From: Methylobacter sp.
GTDB taxonomy: Bacteria; Pseudomonadota; Gammaproteobacteria; Methylococcales; Methylomonadaceae
Length of the DNA stretch: 64,000 bases
Assembly: GCA_024636505.1 (NCBI GenBank)
Contig: JAGXGY010000037.1
Span: 17,048 to 81,047 of the forward strand
Direction: 5' to 3'
Shown here: positions 27,648 through 37,360 of the stretch, in pieces
Numbering within the stretch: the stretch's first letter is position 1
Layout: every line of letters starts with the position of its first letter
Translations under genes and position numbers: made by a program
Notes under the pieces: model-generated
Told to the model about the DNA's origin: nothing
The model's input: the letters and a program-made list of their open reading frames with translations, nothing else
Database searches by the model: none

Positions 27648-28517
27648 TTACCGCAGTAACAGCAGCGGCTTTTGGGTATTTAGCAGCATCTTGGCGGTAA
27701 AGCTGCCCAGCAATAGATCATGAATACGGGCGTGGCTAAACGCGCCCATGACGGTTAGATCAATGTTATGACTGGCCTGATATTCACAAAGCGCCTGATC
27801 GGGCTTGCCGGGTAATCTTTTAGTGATCACGTCAATGCCGCCCGCCTTTGTCAGTTTGTCGGCGGCCGCTTCAAGCAACGACTCTATTGCTGTATCGTCT
27901 TTGCTGACGTAGACCAGATGGCAGTTTAGGCCTTTATACAGCGGACTGGCAGCGACCATATCCACCGCTTTTTCTGCCGCTTTACTGCCGTCATAGGCGA
28001 TCATGATGCGTTGTGGCGCTTTGAAAGTGTCGTTGACGACCAAAATAGGCTTATGCAATGAGCGAATGATAGACTCAAGTTTGGCCCCTATCCGGTCGGG
28101 TTGGTTTTCGTGTACTTTTCCACGCAGGCCGATGACCAGAACGCGGATGTCGGCTTCAAGTTCTATCAGCGACTCTACCAGGCTGCCATGGCGCTGATGG
28201 GTGATAGGATCGGCGATACCGGCTTGCGTTATCCGGTCTTTTGCCGCCTGTAATATTAATTTTCCCTGCTGCAATAACAACTTGCTGCGCTGCTGTTCGA
28301 TGGAAACCAGCTCTTCGAGTAAAGATTCCTGACTGCCCAGGCCGATGTTGCCGGACAAGTCCGATATGGCAGCGGTCTCATGATGATGATCGATGCTGTG
28401 CAACAGTTTTAACGGCGCATCGACACGTTGCGCTATCCAGACGGCGTAATCGCAGACCGCTGCTGTCAGTGACGAACCGTCAATGCACGCCAGTACCAAA
28501 TTTGTAGTCGTGTTCAT
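27648..28517 (-). CDS. Tandem-domain universal stress protein
   Basis: 289 residues comprising two UspA folds (about 4-150 and 155-289). The second has a good ATP-loop-like end, TVMGAFSHARIHDLLLGSFTAKMLLNTQKPLLLL (GxxGxxx-type with S/T), the first a more degenerate one (LVIGLRG...SIIRSLHKPILVV). Its start (ATG at 28515-28517) abuts the stop of the SulP gene, so the two are translationally coupled. SulP-Usp pairs are seen in several bacteria, sometimes as fusions, and suggest a regulatory role for the Usp in anion transport. Confidence 0.9.
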   Translation of the reverse strand: MNTTTNLVLACIDGSSLTAAVCDYAVWIAQRVDAPLKLLHSIDHHHETAAISDLSGNIGLGSQESLLEELVSIEQQRSKLLLQQGKLILQAAKDRITQAGIADPITHQRHGSLVESLIELEADIRVLVIGLRGKVHENQPDRIGAKLESIIRSLHKPILVVNDTFKAPQRIMIAYDGSKAAEKAVDMVAASPLYKGLNCHLVYVSKDDTAIESLLEAAADKLTKAGGIDVITKRLPGKPDQALCEYQASHNIDLTVMGAFSHARIHDLLLGSFTAKMLLNTQKPLLLLR

Positions 28518-30010
28518 TAGTGACCTCCCATAATTTTTTCAATTTCTTCCGGTTTATCGTGTATGCCGAAACGATCGACAATCGTCGAACTGGCTTCGTT
28601 CAAGCCGATTAATTCCACCTCGGCGCCTTCTCGCCGGAACTTGATCACCACTTTATCCAGCGCGGTTACCGCAGATATATCCCAGAAATGCGCGCGATGC
28701 AGGTCTATCACGACTTTTTCAACCGCCTCTTTAAAGTCAAAGGCTGCAGTAAATTTATCTGCCGAGTTAAAGAAGACTTGCCCGATAACATGATAAGTTC
28801 TGGTGTTTGATTCCTCATCCAAGTCAGGCTCGACAATCATAAAATGACCGATTTTATTAGCGAAGAATAACGATGCCAGCAATATACCGGCTAATACGCC
28901 AAATGCCAGGTTATGTGTCCAAACCACGACAATCACCGTTGTTATCATGACGATATTAGTGGATAAGGGATGTTGTTTTAATTTGACGATAGAACTCCAG
29001 CTGAAAGTACCGATCGAGACCATGATCATCACCGCCACTAACGCAGCCATTGGAATTTTAGACAGCCACTCGTCCAGAAATACCACCATGACTAACAGAA
29101 AACTGCCGGCAATCAAGGTGGACAAGCGTCCGCGTCCGCCAGATTTGATATTAATCACCGACTGGCCGATCATCGCACAACCGGCCATGCCGCCTAGCAA
29201 ACCGGCGCCGATATTGGCAATCCCCTGGCCTTTGCATTCGCGGTTTTTATCGCTGGTCGTGTCGGTTAGATCATCGACGATGGTGGCGGTCATTAACGAT
29301 TCCAGCATACCCACCACCGCCAATCCCAGCGAATAAGGCAAAATGATCTGCAAAGTCTCCAAGGTCAACGGCACTTCGGGCCAGAGAAATACAGGCAAGG
29401 TGTCGGGCAGTTGACCCATATCGCCGACGGTGCGGATATCCAGGTGTAAATACATCGCTATGCCGGTCAAAGTCACAATACAAACCAGCGGTGAAGGCAG
29501 GGATTTACCGATAAAGGGAAGGTACGGGAACAGATAGATAATCGCCAGGCCGCCTGCGGTCATCGCATAGACATGCCAAGTGACGTGGGTCAGTTCCGGC
29601 AATTGCGCCATAAAGATCAATATCGCCAAGGCATTAACAAAACCGGTGACCACCGAGCGCGACACAAAACGCATCAAACCGCCGAGTTTCAGGTAACCGG
29701 AAATGATTTGCAGAACGCCGGTTAACACGGTTGCGGCTAATAAATATTGCAGTCCGTGATCCTTGACCAAAGTCACCATCAACAACGCCATGGCTCCGGT
29801 CGCCGCTGAAATCATGCCCGGTCTGCCGCCGACAATAGCCGTTATCACCGCAATACAGAAAGACGCATAAAGCCCGACTTTAGGGTCGACACCGGCAATG
29901 ATGGAGAAGGCAATGGCTTCGGGTATCAAGGCAAGAGCAACGACAATGCCGGCCAGCGCATCGCCACGGATGTTGCCGAGCCAGTCCTGTTTTTTTGAGA
30001 GTAAAAGCAT
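28517..30010 (-). CDS. SulP-family anion transporter with STAS domain
   Basis: Inner-membrane transporter of 497 residues. Ten or more hydrophobic segments span about 15-385, with the signature [30 protein letters not shown] at the N-terminus. The C-terminal STAS domain (about 400-490) contains [24 protein letters not shown]. Substrates in this family include sulfate, bicarbonate and others; the sequence does not decide. The one-base overlap with a Usp gene suggests a functional pair, and bicarbonate transport is a reasonable but unproven guess. Confidence 0.92.
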   Translation of the reverse strand: MLLLSKKQDWLGNIRGDALAGIVVALALIPEAIAFSIIAGVDPKVGLYASFCIAVITAIVGGRPGMISAATGAMALLMVTLVKDHGLQYLLAATVLTGVLQIISGYLKLGGLMRFVSRSVVTGFVNALAILIFMAQLPELTHVTWHVYAMTAGGLAIIYLFPYLPFIGKSLPSPLVCIVTLTGIAMYLHLDIRTVGDMGQLPDTLPVFLWPEVPLTLETLQIILPYSLGLAVVGMLESLMTATIVDDLTDTTSDKNRECKGQGIANIGAGLLGGMAGCAMIGQSVINIKSGGRGRLSTLIAGSFLLVMVVFLDEWLSKIPMAALVAVMIMVSIGTFSWSSIVKLKQHPLSTNIVMITTVIVVVWTHNLAFGVLAGILLASLFFANKIGHFMIVEPDLDEESNTRTYHVIGQVFFNSADKFTAAFDFKEAVEKVVIDLHRAHFWDISAVTALDKVVIKFRREGAEVELIGLNEASSTIVDRFGIHDKPEEIEKIMGGH

Positions 30011-30141
30011 AGTTATCCTGATAAATTAAAAAAGGCTATGCCGGAAGAACACAGCCAGGGAGCATAAAAAGTTATTCAAGTAATGAAAGCGAATACTAAG
30101 GCGGCTTTGTTTGCATGGCTTTGACAGTCATTGATCATCCT

Positions 30142-30663
30142 TTAGAGAAAAAACCAAAATAGAAGGCAAAAAAGACCGATCACATAAGCGATGATTAATT
30201 TCCATTTACGCCCAACCGGCAACGTTCGCCAATAGAAGGATTGACGCCTGGTATATCGTAACCAGACAGCTCTGCTATTTCTTCGCCAGGAGCGATATAA
30301 GCGCGGCCATACTTTGTATAGTGGATATAGCCCGAATACCAGCAAAATCAAAATCGTGCTGATGATGAGAATTTCGCTTTCGTGGTGAGTCGTGTGCAAG
30401 GTGTGTTCGAGGATTTCTTCAATGAATCCTTCGATAACCTCGAAAAGCAGATGCAGTAATTCAAAAACAAAATGCAGTGTTCCGAGTATTAAATCGAGAA
30501 GATCATCAGACAAGGTAATGATAAGGAATAACACCACGAACTGTTTGCCGACTCGGGTCAGCATTTGCCGGTCGGTTTCATTAGTATGTCCGCAGCATAA
30601 TCCGCAGTTGGTCAGCTTCGGGAAAAAACGGATTATCCGGTTAGCTTTATGCAAACTTTTCAC
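30142..30663 (-). CDS. Hypothetical membrane protein
   Basis: 173 residues, no family recognised. A basic, Cys-containing N-terminus (CGLCCGH) is followed by three hydrophobic segments (about 42-62 mixed with a Glu/Leu amphipathic stretch, 97-115 and 153-172) and a central Arg-rich loop (RLYRSWRRNSR). It probably starts with GTG at 30661-30663, 16 bases after the stop of the MarR gene on the same strand, so it is likely co-transcribed and possibly controlled by that regulator. An internal ATG at Met34 is an alternative start. Confidence 0.6.
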   Translation of the reverse strand: MKSLHKANRIIRFFPKLTNCGLCCGHTNETDRQMLTRVGKQFVVLFLIITLSDDLLDLILGTLHFVFELLHLLFEVIEGFIEEILEHTLHTTHHESEILIISTILILLVFGLYPLYKVWPRLYRSWRRNSRAVWLRYTRRQSFYWRTLPVGRKWKLIIAYVIGLFCLLFWFFL

Positions 30664-30679
30664 TATCCAATTTCATTAA

Positions 30680-31102
30680 TCAGATAGTTTCGCTCATGCT
30701 GGCTTTAATGCGCTCCAGCAACGCGGTCATCTGTTGTTGTTCTTGCGGCGTTAAGGTTTTAAGCACCTCCGCTTCCACTGCATCGGCGATTTCCCAGAGT
30801 TCCTGCATGATAGGCAGCGCTTTAGACGTGATTTCCAGACGATAAGCGCGCCGGTCCTCACTGTCCTTATTACGTCGAACCAGTCCCGCCTCTTCCAGCA
30901 AGTCGATCTGCCTTACCAGCGTAATCGGTTTGATGTCGAGGATGTCGGCCAGATCAATTTGGCGACAGTTTTCGTTGTTGGACAGATGTACCAAGGCTCG
31001 CCATTGAGCATGGCTCAGGCCGATAGTTTCCGCTTGCTTGTTAAAGCGCTGGCGAATAATGTGGCTGATTTCGTAACTTAAAAAACCGAACTTGGAATGC
31101 AT
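30680..31102 (-). CDS. MarR-family transcriptional regulator
   Basis: Winged-helix dimeric DNA-binding protein. The ATG at 31100-31102 gives 140 residues, the usual MarR size; the upstream extension of the frame (to 31312) has low-complexity hydrophobic sequence and is not part of the protein. Recognition region: CRQIDLADILDIKPITLVRQIDLLEEAGLVRR, followed by the wing DSEDRRAYRLEIT (DxRxxxxxLT-type). It precedes a membrane-protein gene on the same strand and is divergent from the K+ channel gene; the 230-base region between them should hold its operator. Confidence 0.88.
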   Translation of the reverse strand: MHSKFGFLSYEISHIIRQRFNKQAETIGLSHAQWRALVHLSNNENCRQIDLADILDIKPITLVRQIDLLEEAGLVRRNKDSEDRRAYRLEITSKALPIMQELWEIADAVEAEVLKTLTPQEQQQMTALLERIKASMSETI

Positions 31103-31332
31103 AGGAAAAAATATAATAAGCAAAAGGTATAATATCAATATTTTTATACGTGTCCTAATCGGATGCGTCGTCGTCCGGCGAACACATGAAGACACCGCCG
31201 GGTCGGTCATTAAATCGACAATAACATGCGATAATCTATCGGCGTAAACGGTGGGTATAAAAGCTCGAAACCACCTGAACAACCAAGCAGACAGTATCTC
31301 AGTCCGATTCATATGAAGAATTATTATTATTT

Positions 31333-32181
31333 ATGCGTACTTATATAGAAGCCTTGCGGCACAGCTTGTATCAAGTTATTTATCAGTCCCATACGCCGGC
31401 GGGAAAAGGCTTCGATATTGCGCTGATGATTTTAATTCTGAGCAGTGTCTTAACCATTACCTTGGACAGTGTCGCCGACATTAGTCGGCAGTATGGGGAG
31501 CAACTGGCTACCGCAGAATGGCTATTCACGACTTTATTCACTGTCGAGTATATTCTTCGTATTTTTTGCATACACAGGCCAATCAAATACATCATCAGTT
31601 TCTACGGCCTCATCGATTTATTGGCTATTGTTCCTTCCTATCTGGGTATTTTTATATCCGATTCGCATTACCTCCAAGTCATCCGCATCCTCAGAATTTT
31701 ACGGATATTTCGGGTGTTGAAACTGGTCCGTTTTATCAATCAGTCCAATCTGCTGATCAACGCTTTAATGGCCAGTCGGCTCAAAATCACTATATTTATA
31801 CTCACTATTTCCACGCTGTTGGTGATTTTCGGGTCGGCCATGTATTTGATCGAAGGTCCGGAACATGGCTTTGCCAACATACCGGTAAGCATTTACTGGG
31901 CGGTGGTGACCTTGACCACGGTGGGTTTTGGCGACATCACTCCCCAAACCGATCTGGGGCGTGCCATCTCCGCAGTGGTTATGATCAGCGGTTACGCGAT
32001 CATCGCAGTACCCACCGGTATATTCACGGCGGAATTATCCCAGGAAATGAAGCGGCAGAATGCTGGTGTTGACGAAAGGGTTTGTTCGAAGTGCCGAAAA
32101 ACCGGGCATGAAACCGAAGCAAACTATTGTCGTATTTGTGGCACGGATCTGGCTCAGTCGGTCGGCGAGAAGTCAGGCTAA
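31333..32181 (+). CDS. Voltage-sensor potassium channel with C-terminal zinc ribbon
   Basis: 282-residue six-helix cation channel. Segments S1 (about 27-45) to S4, with S4 recognisable by regularly spaced arginines (VIRILRILRIFRVLKLVRF, about 116-134), then S5, a pore helix and the K+ selectivity filter TTVGFGD (195-201), and S6. The cytoplasmic tail, instead of an RCK or cyclic-nucleotide domain, carries a four-cysteine zinc ribbon (CSKC, 251-254; CRIC, 266-269), an unusual terminus that may mediate assembly or sensing. Divergent from marR. Selectivity is inferred from the filter. Confidence 0.92.
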   Translation: MRTYIEALRHSLYQVIYQSHTPAGKGFDIALMILILSSVLTITLDSVADISRQYGEQLATAEWLFTTLFTVEYILRIFCIHRPIKYIISFYGLIDLLAIVPSYLGIFISDSHYLQVIRILRILRIFRVLKLVRFINQSNLLINALMASRLKITIFILTISTLLVIFGSAMYLIEGPEHGFANIPVSIYWAVVTLTTVGFGDITPQTDLGRAISAVVMISGYAIIAVPTGIFTAELSQEMKRQNAGVDERVCSKCRKTGHETEANYCRICGTDLAQSVGEKSG

Positions 32182-32317
32182 TCTAGGTGTTTTCTGCAAT
32201 TGTGCGGTGTCTATGCGTTGTGTATGATTTATTGGTCTTCACATTTTTTGTTTTGCCTTTTAACAAATTTTTTAGCTCGTTATCAGGTTTTCGTAATTGT
32301 CACAAGAGGATGTACTT

Positions 32318-32827
32318 ATGAGAATAGAACAGAAACAGCTGTTGAAATCCTGGCGGGATGAGCTGGGAGTAACAATGCATACGCATTATGTGCTATCCAC
32401 CAAGATTCGCTTATTGAATTACATCCTGGGCATTCCGTGCATCATTATTGCTATGTTGGTCGCTACCTATATCTTTTTCACCATCAATCAGAATGTTGTT
32501 CTCTGGGTGAAGATGCTGTTCGGCTTGCTTAGTTTGTTGCTGGCGATATTGGCTTCGCTGCAAACCTTTCTTAAGTATTCGGAGCAGGCGGAAAATCATC
32601 GTAATGCCAGTGCTCGCTATCAGGCTCTGTTCAACGGGATAGATCAATTGCTTGTCATCCCGCCCAAGGATGAGGCGGCTTTAGGCGTGTGGTGTGATAA
32701 GTTTCGTGAACGCTGGGATGAGTTGAATCTTGAAGCGCCCAACATAGCGAACAAGTTTAAACTGGAATCAGGAGCAGAAACGGTATCGACAACCCCGGAA
32801 GATAGTTATCAGACGTCAGTTGAATAA
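32318..32827 (+). CDS. SLATT-domain two-helix membrane protein
   Basis: 169 residues from ATG 32318 (AAGAGGA 8 bases upstream). Arrangement: N-terminal helix with KxLLKSWRDEL, two transmembrane helices (about 37-57 and 64-86), then a long soluble helical region with the pattern YSEQAENHRNASARYQALFNGIDQLL typical of SLATT proteins. SLATT proteins are proposed pore-forming effectors in nucleotide-signalling and other conflict systems, usually beside a sensor or nucleotidyltransferase. Here no such partner is adjacent; the neighbour upstream is the K+ channel. The gene ends before a terminator at 32979. Confidence 0.75.
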   Translation: MRIEQKQLLKSWRDELGVTMHTHYVLSTKIRLLNYILGIPCIIIAMLVATYIFFTINQNVVLWVKMLFGLLSLLLAILASLQTFLKYSEQAENHRNASARYQALFNGIDQLLVIPPKDEAALGVWCDKFRERWDELNLEAPNIANKFKLESGAETVSTTPEDSYQTSVE

Positions 32828-32978
32828 GATTGCCGTCAGCGACTAACTTAAGATAATCTCCTCTGACGTGGCGATAGACTACAGTCTTATTCTGCCCGCC
32901 AAGGCTTGTGTGATGCGACAAATACTTTGAGGGCGGTGCTGTCATCGGTAATCGAAATATTTTTAGCAGATCGAATCA

Positions 32979-33007
32979 AGCACCCGCTTCTAGGGTGCTA
33001 TTTATTC
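32979..33007 (+). terminator. Intrinsic terminator
   Basis: agcaccc (32979-32985) pairs with gggtgct (32993-32999), then ATTTATT. It is 150 bases after the SLATT gene. Confidence 0.6.
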
Positions 33008-33288
33008 CAAAGTATTAAAAATTTAGTAAGTTGTTGACCTCATACTCTTATGAGTTATAAGTCTACACTTTGTTCGATGCTTCCCTCTGCCAAGCAGCCT
33101 CAATCTTTGGTGGCTAAGGTGTGCGGCATCCCTAACCGTGAGGCTCATACAGGACTGGATCCTGTGGAATTTACTAGGTATACTTAAACATGCTTAACTT
33201 TGATGGCCGTCTGTAAAGGTAGCCTAAGAATAGGCATTTAAGTGTATGGAAAAATTTTAGTAGAGGGTAATCGCAACGTTTAAGGCTG
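33008..33288. other. Leader region of the DUF4912/GH57 operon
   Basis: Contains a small hairpin acagga-ctgga-tcctgt (33149-33165) and a 36-codon frame (33077-33187) with no family resemblance and no ribosome-binding site. A structured leader or small RNA is possible but not shown. Confidence 0.3.
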
Positions 33289-33903
33289 ATGATGTTTTTG
33301 CACGCAGAGCACAACTCCAAAATGAATCTTTCGGCAAAAGACATGTTTGAAATTAGTCAGGAACTCAGTCGCTGTTTTACGCCATGCTTTTCAAGTCCGG
33401 TGCCGGAGCTTGATGAAGAAATCCGGCTTTCTCCCAAGGAATTATTGGATATTGGCGAAGAAATCAGTCGGGATTTTACACCGATACCGTTCAGTAGCAC
33501 GCCTGAATTAGTGCTTTTGCCGGTCGATCCCGGACACCTTTATGCGTATTGGAATGTTGGGCAAGGTCACGACCTTTCTACAGCCGATAATCACCCGCTT
33601 ACCCTGCGAATTTATGCGCAATCCGGCGAAGAAGAGACGGTTGCCGAGACAGTATCATGGTTTGACGTCGCCATTAATAACCCGATAACGGCACAACAGG
33701 TGTCCTTATCCCGTCCTGTTGATGAAACCGCCTATTCAGCAGCCATCGGCAAATGTGATGCAGATGATGGTTTTATCGCTATTGCCTGTTCAAACATTAT
33801 TCATGTACCGCTTGGACGGGCGGCCTGCTATCAGGATCGTCAAGACTCCAGCTATTGCCAGGGAAAAAATGCCTCAGGCCTGGGAATCAACAAACCAGCG
33901 TGA
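33289..33903 (+). CDS. DUF4912 protein with duplicated N-terminal motif
   Basis: 204 residues of unknown biochemical function. The C-terminal two thirds is a DUF4912 domain, recognised from ELVLLPVDPGHLYAYWNV and the following beta-strands; this family is repeatedly found next to GH57 glucan enzymes. The N-terminus holds two copies of a 28-30-residue motif: LSAKDMFEISQELSRCFTP (about 13-31) and LSPKELLDIGEEISRDFTP (about 47-65), each followed by FSS.PEL. These look like short helices for docking to a partner. The stop overlaps the start of the branching enzyme (TGATG), so the two are made in a fixed ratio. Confidence 0.75.
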   Translation: MMFLHAEHNSKMNLSAKDMFEISQELSRCFTPCFSSPVPELDEEIRLSPKELLDIGEEISRDFTPIPFSSTPELVLLPVDPGHLYAYWNVGQGHDLSTADNHPLTLRIYAQSGEEETVAETVSWFDVAINNPITAQQVSLSRPVDETAYSAAIGKCDADDGFIAIACSNIIHVPLGRAACYQDRQDSSYCQGKNASGLGINKPA

Positions 33904-35546
33904 TGACAACAAGCCTACCGTGTTCCGGGCAAGGATTCCTGAGTATTGTTCTGCACGCACATCTTCCCTATGTGCGCCACCCTGAACATGACAGTTTTTT
34001 TGAGGAAAACTGGCTGTTCGAAGCCATAAGCGAATGCTATCTGCCGCTAATCGGCGTACTCGACCGTTTACACGCAGATAAGGTCGATTACCGGCTGACG
34101 CTGTCGTTGTCGCCGACGCTGATATCTATGTTGCGCGACGACTTGTTGCAAACACGCTATCTGAGCTATTTGCACAGTCGGCTGGAATTGGCTGAAAAGG
34201 AAATTATCCGAACCCGCAAGCAGCCGGAGTATCAAAAATTAGCGCGACTCTATCGGCGCTTTTATCTAAACGCGTTAAACACTTATCAAGATCGCTATCA
34301 GGGCGATTTATTGGCGGCTTTTAAAAAACACCAAAGCACCGGTAAGCTTGAGCTGATCACGACAGCGGCGACTCACGGTTTCTTGCCGCTGTTGAATGTC
34401 AGCGAAACCGCAGTCCGCAACCAGGTCAATACCGGTATCGGAATGTTTAAAGCAGCAACGGGCAGTGCTCCAAGCGGTTTTTGGCTGCCTGAATGCGGCT
34501 ATTATCCGGGCCTTGAAGCGATTCTGGCCGATGCGGGTATCGCCTATTTTTTTGTCGATAGCCACGGTATTATGGATGCCCGTTCGCCACCTCGGCATGG
34601 CGTTTACGCGCCGATAGCTTGCGGCAATGGCGTGGCGGCATTTGCACGCGATCCTGAATCATCGCAGCAAGTCTGGAGTTCTAAAGAAGGCTATCCGGGG
34701 GATTTCGACTACCGTGAATACTATAGCGATATTGGTTTTGAGCTGGAGTTGGATTATATTGCGCCTTTTATTCTCGACGGGAAAACCCGTATCAACACCG
34801 GCATTAAATACCATCGGGTGACCGGCGAAAACCGGCCTAAGGAAATTTACAATCCGAGGCAGGCATTAGCCAAAGCGCGCGAACATGCCCGGGATTTTGT
34901 CGATAAGCGTCAGCGGCAGATCGATCGGCTTGGCGCTACGATGGACGACAGTCGGCAACCCATTATAGTTGCGCCTTACGATGCGGAACTGTTTGGTCAT
35001 TGGTGGTTCGAAGGGACGCATTGGCTGGAATGGGTGCTGAGGTTGGCAAGCGACAGCAGCGGTGTTCGATTGATCAGTTGCGGGGATTATTTAAAGCAGC
35101 AGCCGTCACCGCAGGTAGCGACACCCGCCGCATCAACTTGGGGCGATCAAGGCTATTCCAGTTATTGGATCAATGAAACCAATGCCTGGATTTATCCCTT
35201 GCTGCACAAGGCCGAATTAGAGATGGAAAAACTGGCGCGCGATGTTCAGGGATTAGCACTGACGCCGATACAGACGCGGGCCTTGAATCAGGCCGCCAGA
35301 TCGATTTTGCTGGCGCAAGCTTCCGATTGGCCGTTTATCATGAAGTCGGGGACCACCATCGACTATGCGAATAAACGCGTTACCGATTATCTGGCCAGAT
35401 TTAACTATTTACATGACTGTTTTCGCAAGAATAGGCTCAATGAGCGTTATTTAACAGCGCTGGAGATCATGGACAATCTTTTTCCGGATATTGATTTTCG
35501 GGATTACAATCCCTCAAGGGTGTGTTTTAAACCCGCCCGGTCTTAA
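33903..35546 (+). CDS. GH57 1,4-alpha-glucan branching enzyme (DUF1957 type)
   Basis: 547 residues from the ATG that overlaps the DUF4912 stop. GH57 landmarks: VLHAHLPYVRHPE near the N-terminus, the catalytic Glu in FWLPECGYYPGLE (about 196-208) and the catalytic Asp in APYDAELFGHWWFEG (about 357-371), then the DUF1957 helical C-terminus. It should form alpha-1,6 branches in glycogen. A second, GH13-type branching enzyme (GlgB) is encoded 8 kb away, so the organism has both kinds. An alternative is that this one has a specialised hydrolytic role. Confidence 0.88.
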   Translation: MTTSLPCSGQGFLSIVLHAHLPYVRHPEHDSFFEENWLFEAISECYLPLIGVLDRLHADKVDYRLTLSLSPTLISMLRDDLLQTRYLSYLHSRLELAEKEIIRTRKQPEYQKLARLYRRFYLNALNTYQDRYQGDLLAAFKKHQSTGKLELITTAATHGFLPLLNVSETAVRNQVNTGIGMFKAATGSAPSGFWLPECGYYPGLEAILADAGIAYFFVDSHGIMDARSPPRHGVYAPIACGNGVAAFARDPESSQQVWSSKEGYPGDFDYREYYSDIGFELELDYIAPFILDGKTRINTGIKYHRVTGENRPKEIYNPRQALAKAREHARDFVDKRQRQIDRLGATMDDSRQPIIVAPYDAELFGHWWFEGTHWLEWVLRLASDSSGVRLISCGDYLKQQPSPQVATPAASTWGDQGYSSYWINETNAWIYPLLHKAELEMEKLARDVQGLALTPIQTRALNQAARSILLAQASDWPFIMKSGTTIDYANKRVTDYLARFNYLHDCFRKNRLNERYLTALEIMDNLFPDIDFRDYNPSRVCFKPARS

Positions 35547-35679
35547 GCTGTTGCGTCGTTCCTTTGTTGTGACGCTCCGACGTCCGGCGGTACATAGGAT
35601 ACGCACGGCATACCCGGAATCCTATATCTTTCCTTTTGACCTGAGTTTCAGGGTAGCAATAACGTAACGGAGACAAAAT

Positions 35680-37188
35680 TTGGCCAAAATCCAACTGCTG
35701 TATGTTGAAAATGTGATTACCCGTAAAAAAACCAACGTTCAACAGACGCTGGATTTTTTTATGCGGGTGGAAAACGTCAGTTACGATAAACGGATCGATG
35801 TACTCTGGTCGGGTGAAGATGGCATATGGCAAACGCTGCCTGCAAGCTTCCACAGCAAGCTGGAACATGATCAGGAATGCTGGCGGGCTCAAATCCATTT
35901 CCAGCTCAGTCCGGCTCATTCGCTACCCGGCAATATCCGGTTCGGATTGCGCTATCAGAGTGCGGCGGGCGAGTATTGGGATAACCGGCAGGGCGCAAAT
36001 TATTCCAGTCAGGCTGATTCAGGTATCAGGGTCGCGTGTGCCGCGCCGGTTTTAAATATCGGCTTTACGACCCAGCTGGAGGGCGAACAAAAAAACCTTC
36101 CGATCACGGTGGCGGTGGATATGTTCAACGATGCCGACAAGGTAACCGTACACTGGACGACCGATAATTGGCGGCATAGCCATAAAACCGCCTGCCATTT
36201 TAAAAGAAACTACTGGGACAAAGAGGCGCTCAGTAATGCCAGAAATCCCAATCAGTACGGTGTTGCAATTTGGAAAGGCTGGCTTAGGATCGGTCAGGCT
36301 TTTCGCGTGCAATACAGTATTTCCGTTGAACGCAACGGCCAGATTTTTTGGGATAACAATCACGGCAAAAACTACTCGCTTAGCCATGAGCCGCTGAAAG
36401 TATTGATTCTTAATCTGCATTGTTATCAGGAAGATAATCAGGATGATAAGTTTTCCCAAATAGCCAAGGCGATTAACGAATTGAATGTTGACGTGGTCTG
36501 TCTACAGGAAGTGGCTGAACTTTGGAATGACGGGGCAGGGGACTGGGAGTCCAATTCCGCCAAAATAATCAATGATCGCTTGGCTACGCCTTATCATATC
36601 TACACCGACTGGGCGCATCTGGGCTTTGACAAGTACCGCGAAGGCGTTGCCATTTTAAGCAAATACCCGCTGCTTAAACACGATGCCAAGTATGTGTCCG
36701 ATAGCGATGACGTTTACAGTATTCATTCCCGAAAAGTGGTCATGGCACAAATCAAGGTGCCTTATATCGGGCGGCTTAATGTTTTTTCTGCGCATTTAAG
36801 CTGGTGGGAAGACGGATTTGCCGGGCAGTTTAATCGACTGTGCGAGTGGGCCAAGGCTAAACAGACGGCGCAAGTTTGCGCCACGTTGTTGTGCGGCGAT
36901 TTTAATATTACTGCCGGATCAAAAGGCTATCATCTGGTGGTCGATGCTCATCAATATGACGACCAGTATTTGGCCGCTAATTCGCAGGGCGTGTTTGAAA
37001 AAATCTTCAGAGTTAACGATCCCTACTGGCAAGATTATCCCAGCGACGATTATCGTATCGATTATGTTTTTTTGAATAAAACCAGTGAGCTGACTGTCAC
37101 CTCAGCGACGATTCTGTTTACCGAGCGGGATTATGGCAGGGTTTCCGATCATTGCGGTTATTTGATGACCTTTGAACCTAAGATTTAA
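35680..37188 (+). CDS. Tandem CBM21-like starch-binding domains fused to an EEP phosphodiesterase/nuclease domain
   Basis: 502 residues starting with TTG after GGAGACAAAA. The N-terminal half has two similar beta-domains (about 5-110 and 125-235), each ending in a CBM21-like signature: YWDNRQGANYS (99-109) and FWDNNHGKNYS (223-233); the second also shows VHWTTDNWR. CBM21 modules bind starch or glycogen. The C-terminal half (about 240-502) is an endonuclease/exonuclease/phosphatase domain with its catalytic set intact: Glu277 (LQE), His372 (SAHL), Asp407/Asn409 (GDFN) and Asp490/His491 (SDH). EEP enzymes cut nucleic acids, phospholipids or inositol phosphates, so a role on phosphorylated glycogen or on nucleic acid held at the glycogen granule are both open. 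No signal peptide. It follows the GH57 gene by 133 bases. Confidence 0.8.
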   Translation: MAKIQLLYVENVITRKKTNVQQTLDFFMRVENVSYDKRIDVLWSGEDGIWQTLPASFHSKLEHDQECWRAQIHFQLSPAHSLPGNIRFGLRYQSAAGEYWDNRQGANYSSQADSGIRVACAAPVLNIGFTTQLEGEQKNLPITVAVDMFNDADKVTVHWTTDNWRHSHKTACHFKRNYWDKEALSNARNPNQYGVAIWKGWLRIGQAFRVQYSISVERNGQIFWDNNHGKNYSLSHEPLKVLILNLHCYQEDNQDDKFSQIAKAINELNVDVVCLQEVAELWNDGAGDWESNSAKIINDRLATPYHIYTDWAHLGFDKYREGVAILSKYPLLKHDAKYVSDSDDVYSIHSRKVVMAQIKVPYIGRLNVFSAHLSWWEDGFAGQFNRLCEWAKAKQTAQVCATLLCGDFNITAGSKGYHLVVDAHQYDDQYLAANSQGVFEKIFRVNDPYWQDYPSDDYRIDYVFLNKTSELTVTSATILFTERDYGRVSDHCGYLMTFEPKI

Positions 37189-37213
37189 GGTGAAAGATTC
37201 AGGGCGAGAGGCA

Positions 37214-37256
37214 GGAGTGCAAGCTTCGCTTGCTCAGCAGGCGAAGCCTGCACTCC
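37214..37256. repeat. Long hairpin, 21-bp arms
   Basis: 37214-37234 pairs with 37236-37256 around a single-base loop, with two G-T compatible mismatches. Lies between the EEP and PLD genes; no T-run follows. REP-like repeat or processing site. Confidence 0.6.
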
Positions 37257-37360
37257 AGCTGCACCTTCACGTTTTATAGATGTAAACGTTACCGACGGCG
37301 CTGCAAACCCCGTCCGGCATGAGGTAGATAATAATACCTTGACCATGGAGATAAAAAAAT

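Noticed and set aside
31103..31312. Long N-terminal extension of the MarR frame.
   Set aside because: Low-complexity hydrophobic translation over a divergent promoter region; the 140-aa form fits the family.
33077..33187. A 36-codon frame in the leader of the DUF4912 gene.
   Set aside because: No ribosome-binding site and no recognisable composition; chance occurrence is likely.
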